Assembly (NCBI RefSeq): GCF_002896555.1
Contig: NZ_MNLH01000003.1
Location: 1-64,000 of the forward strand
DNA: 64,000 nt
Direction of reading: 5' to 3'
From: Gardnerella coleohominis
GTDB taxonomy: Bacteria > Actinomycetota > Actinomycetes > Actinomycetales > Bifidobacteriaceae
Position numbers and translations under genes: made by a program. The notes beneath the pieces were generated by a model. The model worked only from the letters and a program-made list of their open reading frames with translations. It made no database searches and was not told the origin of the DNA. Positions 59,091 to 64,000 of this stretch are shown here, in pieces; the stretch's first letter is position 1; the number at the start of each line of letters is the position of its first letter.

Positions 59091-59197
59091 TTCACACCTT
59101 TGTTATCGTTCGTTTAATAGAATATTTAACTTCTATTTTATTAGCCCAAGTTTATTCTGTTTATTCTTTTTTATTTTGTTTATTATATTTATTCCAT

Positions 59198-61213
59198 TTA
59201 TTCTGTTTTATTAGATATTTTATTAGAACAAGTGTTTTCTATTTTATTCAGATTCGTGCCATTTTTATCAATCGTCGGCATTTCTTCTGTTTTTAGTGAT
59301 TCGCGCCAAAAAGTTAAAGCTGTAAACCAAAAAACAAAAGCAACTGGTAGCATATGTCTTTCAAAATTATTTGCAGGAGCAAGCATCATAACTCCAACTA
59401 AAAGCGCTAACGGCATGTGTAAAGCGAATGTTTTCCATCTTCTACAAACTAATTCTGCAATGCCAATAAGTAACGTTGCAATAACATACGTATTGCCGTG
59501 AATAAGCCATCCAAACTCATTACTATCGCTTATATCGCTTGAAGTATTGTATACATCTTTACGCCAATCTGGCATCCAATATTTTATCCACGTTGAATTA
59601 AAAATATTATCTGTGTAAATGTAATATTCTGGTCCAACATAAGGCTTGTCTGTAATATCAAAATAACCGTAAGTTTTCGCTAAAAATGCGTCTGTAGCTA
59701 CAACAGGACTGTGTGAAACGATAAGCCACCAAGCGTGATTAAATTTATTTAAGTCCGATTTATTTACGTAACGCCAACGGTAGCTTACTTTTTTAGATTG
59801 CATTCCGGAAGACTTAACAGGGTCGGCATCTTGAGGATTATAAGTTTCAGCAGTTTGATCAATATTAAAAATTGGCGCTAGTTCTTTTTGTGCTTCTTTA
59901 GGTATGCTTTCTGGATCTAATTTGGCAATGCGCGCGATTTGTTGTAGTTGAAGTCCGCGGCTTTCAATCGGGTCTCCGCTTATTATTACTCCATTGTGTA
60001 TAAGTAATGCGATTGAACCATGTATTGCAATAGTTGGTAAAAGTAGGCAGCAAACCCATATGAGCCAACGTTTTCTTTCGCTTATAAGTAGTATCACAAA
60101 TTGGATTACTAGAATGTACCAAGCGTATTTTGCTGCTATAAGCATTACGCATACGGATATAACAAGTTCTAGTATTGTGTACCATTTGTAGTTTTTATTT
60201 CTAAGCTCGTATAAAGTTCCAAACCACCATGTGAAAGCGAATGCGAATAATGGTGATTTTGTTAAAGCGATAGTGCTAAAAATAACGAGTGGGCTTAATA
60301 AGAATGTGACTAATACGGCAAAACGTATGAAAACAGGAGTGTCAGGGTGACTTTTCCACGGCTGGTTTAGGAATCTGTGCGCTGTTGCAGCACAACACCA
60401 TATTGCGAATAGGAATTGAAGAGACGCGAGTATTACGATTCCTGCATCATTCGAGTCGGTGAAATACCTAGAAACGGCTGTTACTGATCCATAAATAACA
60501 GTTAAAACAATATTATGCTGATCTGTTAAATACGTTGGTTGCGATGGCCATAAATAATGTGCTGTCGGATAAATATCGGCTGGAACAAAGCTAAAGAATC
60601 CAATATAAGGTTGTTTTAATCCAGTAACTTGATTCCAAGCCCAACTGTATTCGCGTATTTGTGAGCAAATATCTGCGCCATAGGCAGCTAAAAGTGTAAC
60701 TGGAATCCACAGCCACCCAATAAATAGCGTGATTATAAGTCTTAAACGCGTAGAAGTTATATTTATAATGGCAGTTCGAGCAAATTTTATAGCTGATACA
60801 GAAATGTAGTGTGAGAGTTTTATTGGAATCAGAAGGTAATTTGGTAATTTTGTTGAAGATTTTGCTAAGTTATGAGCATATTTAGAAATAAGTTTTCTAA
60901 CAAAATTCCATGATTTTATTATGCAATTAGGAAGATGTGAAGTTTTACCAAATTGTACAGCGATTAGAAGTATTAAGTAATAGCAGGCGAAAGAAATAAT
61001 GAGAATTAGCCAGTTTTGCCATTGAAAATCTGTAATAGAATAAAAAACTACATTTTTACCAATTGAAGATTTTTCATAATTTTGCATTCTAAAAATAGGC
61101 CCGATACTTGTACACAAAGCAAACCATGCGCATAGCGTGATCATAAGAGTATGCTCTGCTATTGTTCGCGCAATTTTTAGTATGCTCTTTAAATGTGTAT
61201 AAGTATTGTTCAT
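59198..61213 (-). CDS. DUF6020-like polytopic membrane protein (possible GT-C glycosyltransferase)
   Basis: A 671-residue membrane protein with about twelve hydrophobic segments. The first extracytoplasmic loop contains GADICSQIREYSWAWNQVTG followed by FVPADIYPTAHYLWPSQPTYLTDQHN, similar to the acidic first loop of GT-C transferases. A large loop (about 430-560) is also extracytoplasmic. I associate it with DUF6020, a family of bifidobacteria and relatives with no proven role. It may transfer a lipid-linked sugar to the cell envelope. ATG 61213 has no evident ribosome site. It is separate from the PucR gene by 107 bases of AT-rich repeats and shares a direction with it. Confidence 0.7.
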   Translation of the reverse strand: MNNTYTHLKSILKIARTIAEHTLMITLCAWFALCTSIGPIFRMQNYEKSSIGKNVVFYSITDFQWQNWLILIISFACYYLILLIAVQFGKTSHLPNCIIKSWNFVRKLISKYAHNLAKSSTKLPNYLLIPIKLSHYISVSAIKFARTAIINITSTRLRLIITLFIGWLWIPVTLLAAYGADICSQIREYSWAWNQVTGLKQPYIGFFSFVPADIYPTAHYLWPSQPTYLTDQHNIVLTVIYGSVTAVSRYFTDSNDAGIVILASLQFLFAIWCCAATAHRFLNQPWKSHPDTPVFIRFAVLVTFLLSPLVIFSTIALTKSPLFAFAFTWWFGTLYELRNKNYKWYTILELVISVCVMLIAAKYAWYILVIQFVILLISERKRWLIWVCCLLLPTIAIHGSIALLIHNGVIISGDPIESRGLQLQQIARIAKLDPESIPKEAQKELAPIFNIDQTAETYNPQDADPVKSSGMQSKKVSYRWRYVNKSDLNKFNHAWWLIVSHSPVVATDAFLAKTYGYFDITDKPYVGPEYYIYTDNIFNSTWIKYWMPDWRKDVYNTSSDISDSNEFGWLIHGNTYVIATLLIGIAELVCRRWKTFALHMPLALLVGVMMLAPANNFERHMLPVAFVFWFTALTFWRESLKTEEMPTIDKNGTNLNKIENTCSNKISNKTE

Positions 61214-61439
61214 TATTCTGCCTATGTTAGTTGCTTGAAGCTATGTTATTAGCTTACATCTTTTAAGCGCTAAATTTAATTGCTGGATTTAATCTCTTGA
61301 TTTGATAGATTGATTTGATTATTAGATCTGATATATTGCTATGATTGCTGGGCTTGATTTGCTGGTTTTGATTTGCTGGGCCTAATCGCTTGGCCTAATT
61401 GAAATTCTTTATTTTGGGTTATAGCCTAAAAGTCACGTA

Positions 61440-61453
61440 TATAATAAATATTA
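61440..61453 (+). promoter_or_regulatory. TATAAT -10 directly before birA (leaderless transcript likely)
   Basis: TATAAT at 61440-61445 ends seven bases before the ATG at 61453, so transcription would begin at or next to the start codon. There is no ribosome site upstream. The preceding 185 bases contain GATTTGCTGG-type repeats and no gene. Confidence 0.5.
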
Positions 61454-62367
61454 TGAATATTCATATAAATCCTGATGTTACAAAAATGCCTTCATTGTCT
61501 GCTCATGAAGTATTGCCATTAACTGAAGCCTCATCAGACGGACTTGTATACGTAGCTTGTACAGATTCTACACAAAATATTGCTAGAGAAATGATTTCAA
61601 ATGGTGATATTCGTGTTAAAAAAAGTGGAGAGCTTCCAATTTATGCGATTGTTGCAGATGATCAAACAGCAGGACGAGGTCGTCTTGGACGCGAATGGGT
61701 GAGCAGGCCAGGTGAAAGCTTCTTAGTTTCTTTTGTAACGCTTTTGCCGAAAAAAATAGTTATGGACGCGGATCGAAATGGATGGTTGCCTATTCTTTCA
61801 GGTTTTGCAACTAGAGACGCTTTATTAGAAACTTTTAGCAAGTATAAAAGTGAAGCAATTCACGGAAAAGATTGTACTTTAAAACTTAAATGGCCTAATG
61901 ATATATTTCTGCATGATTGCAAAGAAGGCGGAATATTAACAGAACTTGTTTCTTCAGTAGATGAGGATTTAATTGGCGTAGTTTTTGGAATAGGTTTGAA
62001 TTTGCATGTTCCTCAAGAAGTGCTACCTATAAAAATGGCAACATCATTGCAAATGCATATGACTTCTTTGCCTGAATCTTACGAGTTAAGAGATGTGATT
62101 GCGTCAAATATTGTAAGAGGACTGCGCTCGCGTTTAGCTGATTTTGTAGAAAAGTATCCGAATAATTCGTCTGATTTGCTTAATGAAGTTAATGAAGTTT
62201 GCTGGACTCTTGGACGTGAAGTCAGCGTGCATCCTGTGGATGGAGATGTTGTTAAGGGTGTTGCTTTGAGAATTGGAGAAGATGCTTCGCTTACGATTCG
62301 CAAAGATTCAGGAGAAGAAGTTGTTGTTAAAAGCGGTGATGTGAACGCTGTTGCGTATGAAAAATGA
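61453..62367 (+). CDS. birA: Biotin--[acetyl-CoA-carboxylase] ligase, monofunctional
   Basis: Attaches biotin to the carrier domain of acyl-CoA carboxylase. The 304-residue protein contains CTDSTQNIAREM near residue 36, DDQTAGRGRLGREWVSRPGESFLVS near 72-96 (biotinoyl-AMP loop GRGRLGR), KLKWPNDIFLHDCKEGGILTEL near 140-161, and a C-terminal SH3-like domain (GREVSVHPVDGDVVKGVALRIGEDA). There is no N-terminal helix-turn-helix, so it cannot act as the biotin repressor. The start is ATG 61453; the open frame extends to 61399, but a TATAAT sits just upstream of 61453. Its neighbours bioY and the carboxylase fit the function. Confidence 0.94.
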   Translation: MNIHINPDVTKMPSLSAHEVLPLTEASSDGLVYVACTDSTQNIAREMISNGDIRVKKSGELPIYAIVADDQTAGRGRLGREWVSRPGESFLVSFVTLLPKKIVMDADRNGWLPILSGFATRDALLETFSKYKSEAIHGKDCTLKLKWPNDIFLHDCKEGGILTELVSSVDEDLIGVVFGIGLNLHVPQEVLPIKMATSLQMHMTSLPESYELRDVIASNIVRGLRSRLADFVEKYPNNSSDLLNEVNEVCWTLGREVSVHPVDGDVVKGVALRIGEDASLTIRKDSGEEVVVKSGDVNAVAYEK

Positions 62368-62400
62368 GATTTAAATAAAGCGTACGCTATGACTTGCTTT

Positions 62401-62476
62401 CTGCACTAGTGTCTCATTTTGCTTGTTTTAAGACACTAGTGCAGTTGTCGTTCTGCATTAGTGTCTCAAAACAAGC
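62401..62476. repeat. Three alternating copies of a 14-24 bp sequence forming two competing hairpins
   Basis: Copy a 62401-62414 (CTGCACTAGTGTCT) and inverted copy b 62431-62444 form a perfect 14-bp stem. Copy b extended (62421-62444) also pairs with copy c (62453-62476) over 24 bp with two mismatches and an 8-base loop. Only one of the two hairpins can form at a time. It lies 34 bases after birA and converges with bioY. Confidence 0.85.
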
Positions 62477-62478
62477 GT

Positions 62479-62519
62479 AGTGGAACATTTGCCGGAGATT
62501 TTCCGACAAATGCTCCACT
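62479..62519. terminator. 18-bp hairpin downstream of bioY
   Basis: 62479-62496 and 62502-62519 pair over 18 positions with two non-Watson-Crick pairs and a 5-base loop. It lies 15 bases past the bioY stop on the minus strand. Confidence 0.7.
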
Positions 62520-62533
62520 TATAGAAGTTATGT

Positions 62534-63193
62534 TTAGTTGTTAGCGCGCTTCTTATTAAGAACGTTGTAGAATCCGGAGCAAACCGCGCTAGCAACAAAG
62601 GCCTTAATTAAATCGCCAATCATGAAGATAATCAAGGTTGCTGCAGCAGTTGAAAGTGGCATGCCGGTTAAGTAGCTTTGGCCAAAAATGCCGAATGCGT
62701 AAATAACAATCGTGCCGATTATGGAAGCTACAGCGTAAGTGCTGAAACGTGCGAAAGTCTTTTTGAATGAACGTTCTGGCATCATAGCGTCAAGAGCTAC
62801 ATCAAATACGCGCTTCAAAGCGGCAGTTGCTGCAACGCCAAAAATAAAGCCAACAAGGAAGCCTGCGGTTGGTCCTACGAAGGCAACCCAACCGGCCTTA
62901 CCGCCAGCGAACACAGGCATGCCGGCAGCGCCAATAGCAAGATACATAATTACTGAGGCCACGCCTTTGCGCCAATTCAAGGTTAAACCAGCAATGCACA
63001 AAACAAGAGTTTGCAAGGTAATCGGCACAGGAGTAACAGGATAAATATAAATTGCGCCTGCCATAGTAGAAAGAGCCAAAAGCACAGTAAGAAGAGCTGG
63101 CTTAGAAATCCAAATTGCGGCTGCTTTCAACTTGTTTGCAACTGTTGCTCCATTGAATGCTGATGCTGCATTGTTTTTGTTCATGTTAGTCAT
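62534..63193 (-). CDS. bioY: Biotin transporter BioY (ECF S component)
   Basis: Membrane-embedded biotin-binding S unit. The 219-residue protein has six hydrophobic segments, with the BioY signature VTPVPITLQTLVLCIAGLTLNWRKGVASVIMYLAIGAAGMPVFAGGKAGWVAFVGPTAGFLVGF spanning about residues 55-120 and GQSYLTGMPLSTAAATLIIFMIGDLIKAFVAS at the C-terminal side. ATG 63193 with AGAAGG five bases upstream is chosen over the open frame to 63241. No EcfA or EcfT genes lie beside it, so it uses a shared energising module or works alone. It is divergent from the carboxylase gene. Confidence 0.95.
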   Translation of the reverse strand: MTNMNKNNAASAFNGATVANKLKAAAIWISKPALLTVLLALSTMAGAIYIYPVTPVPITLQTLVLCIAGLTLNWRKGVASVIMYLAIGAAGMPVFAGGKAGWVAFVGPTAGFLVGFIFGVAATAALKRVFDVALDAMMPERSFKKTFARFSTYAVASIIGTIVIYAFGIFGQSYLTGMPLSTAAATLIIFMIGDLIKAFVASAVCSGFYNVLNKKRANN

Positions 63194-63264
63194 GAAAACC
63201 TTCTTTCGTTTTTTAAACGTTTTCCGTTTCGCTAAACACATTACGTGCCGTAAAAATCATGTGC

Positions 63265-63293
63265 ATTGGAGAAGTGTACAAAATTTTGTGCAA
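63265..63293 (-). promoter_or_regulatory. bioY promoter overlapped by a palindrome
   Basis: On the minus strand TTGCAC (63293-63288) and TCCAAT (63270-63265) have a 17-base spacer. The near-palindrome TGTACAAAATTTTGTGCA (63275-63292, core ACAAAATTTTGT perfect) covers the -35 and spacer, a good position for a repressor controlling bioY and perhaps the divergent carboxylase gene. Confidence 0.5.
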
Positions 63294-63349
63294 GCTTTTG
63301 TGTATGTTGGCTCATACTAAAACGCGAATTTTCCGATATTTTTTATCGT

Positions 63350-64000
63350 ATGGTTACGAATATCAAAAAATTACTCATCGCTAATCGCGGTGAAATCGCT
63401 TTGCGTGTTATCCGCACGGCGCATGAAATGGGCATTTCTACGGTTGCTATTTACGCGCCAACAGATCGCAATGCTCAATTTGTAGAAATGGCAGATGAAG
63501 CGTACGCGCTTTCAGGAGACACCTATCGCGATACTTATTTGAATGAAGACGCGATTCTTGACATTATTCAAAGAAGTGGTGCTGACGCAGTACATCCAGG
63601 CTATGGATTCTTATCTGAAGTTGCATCTTTCGCGCAGAAAGTCAACGATGCTGGTGTGATTTGGATTGGACCTCGTCCAGAAGCGCTGATTGATTTAGGG
63701 GATAAGATCACAGCTAGACGAGTTGCAGTACGCGCAAAAGTACCTCCTGTTCCAGGAATCTCAGATCCAGTAAAAGATATTCGAGAGCTTTTAACATTTG
63801 CGCAAACTCACGGTTACCCGGTTATGATGAAGCGCACTGATGGCGGTGGCGGACGAGGCATTACCGTTGTGCATAACGACGACGAGTTGCGCGGTTTTTA
63901 TATGAATCACGACGCTTTGCAAGGCGGAGATTTAGACGAATACTTTATTGAACGCTTTATAGATAAAGCTCGTCACGTCGAAACACAATGTGGACGTGAC
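63350..64000 (+). CDS. Acetyl-/propionyl-CoA carboxylase alpha subunit, biotin carboxylase domain (partial, 3' end outside window)
   Basis: 217 codons are visible and the frame is open to the window end. The protein starts MVTNIKKLLIANRGEIALRVIRTAHEMGI, the biotin carboxylase N-domain, followed by HPGYGFLSEVASFAQ near 83 and the ATP-grasp entry with glycine loop KRTDGGGGRGI near 160-170. In actinobacteria this domain is fused to a biotin carrier domain, which BirA would modify. The product carboxylates acetyl-CoA (or propionyl-CoA) for fatty-acid synthesis. No ribosome site precedes ATG 63350 (TATTTTTTATCGT), so the message may be leaderless. A GTATG...CATAC inverted repeat (63302-63317) lies upstream. 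Confidence 0.92.
   Translation, partial: MVTNIKKLLIANRGEIALRVIRTAHEMGISTVAIYAPTDRNAQFVEMADEAYALSGDTYRDTYLNEDAILDIIQRSGADAVHPGYGFLSEVASFAQKVNDAGVIWIGPRPEALIDLGDKITARRVAVRAKVPPVPGISDPVKDIRELLTFAQTHGYPVMMKRTDGGGGRGITVVHNDDELRGFYMNHDALQGGDLDEYFIERFIDKARHVETQCGRD

Overview
The window looks like a low-GC Bifidobacteriaceae chromosome, most likely Gardnerella. The basis is an AT-rich base composition, actinobacterial gene orders (DUF948-DUF6167-alaS-ruvX-mltG; plsC-gpsA-ddl; rne-rplU-rpmA-obg-proB; birA/bioY next to an acyl-CoA carboxylase alpha subunit), and bifidobacterial-type proteins (Maf-Nudix fusion, PucR-type regulator, DUF6020 membrane protein). The species is inferred from memory of these families, not from a search.

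Layout. 1-284: truncated end of an IS3-family element. 517-603: tRNA-Ser(GCU). 700-4731 (minus): upper mevalonate operon (thiolase, HMG-CoA reductase, HMG-CoA synthase). 5077-5664 (minus): xpt. 6050-9154: PcrA-type helicase. 9426-12090: DUF4418 membrane protein with a Met/Gly repeat plus an FtsX-type permease and its ATPase. 12289-21703: rpsD, galT, a histidine phosphatase and the alaS cluster. 21863-31333: a complete anchored-repeat-type ABC transporter locus behind a Fur-family box: three membrane-anchored repeat proteins, a TroA/ZnuA-like lipoprotein with its own repeat insert, an ATPase and a permease. 31457-40484: housekeeping genes (plsC, gpsA, ddl, CPBP protease, hom, thrB, small RHH-like gene, Maf-Nudix). 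40487-45868: an accessory island with two DUF4143-type ATPases, a DUF2442-HTH protein, a toxin-antitoxin pair, a decayed second pair, and at least two families of precisely phased noncoding repeats. 46038-64000: membrane protein, AEC transporter, RNase E/G, L21/L27, Obg, ProB, PucR regulator, DUF6020 protein, BirA, BioY and the start of the biotin-dependent carboxylase.

How parts work together. The repeat-protein locus is probably a surface capture and import system for zinc or a related metal: His-rich surface domains, a metal-type binding lipoprotein and ZnuBC-like import genes share one strand behind one candidate metal-repressor site. BirA, BioY and the carboxylase form a biotin use/uptake cluster for fatty-acid synthesis. 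The island at 40.5-45.9 kb is the least explained part. The same composite element (14-bp tandem repeats, a 5-nt gap, then 18-bp palindromes 40 bp apart) occurs three times there, and a second array (five TTTCGTGAA cores exactly 33 bp apart) precedes the second ATPase.

Two general traits recur. Many conserved proteins carry low-complexity insertions or tails. Many intergenic spacers consist of short tandem repeats whose unit differs from locus to locus.
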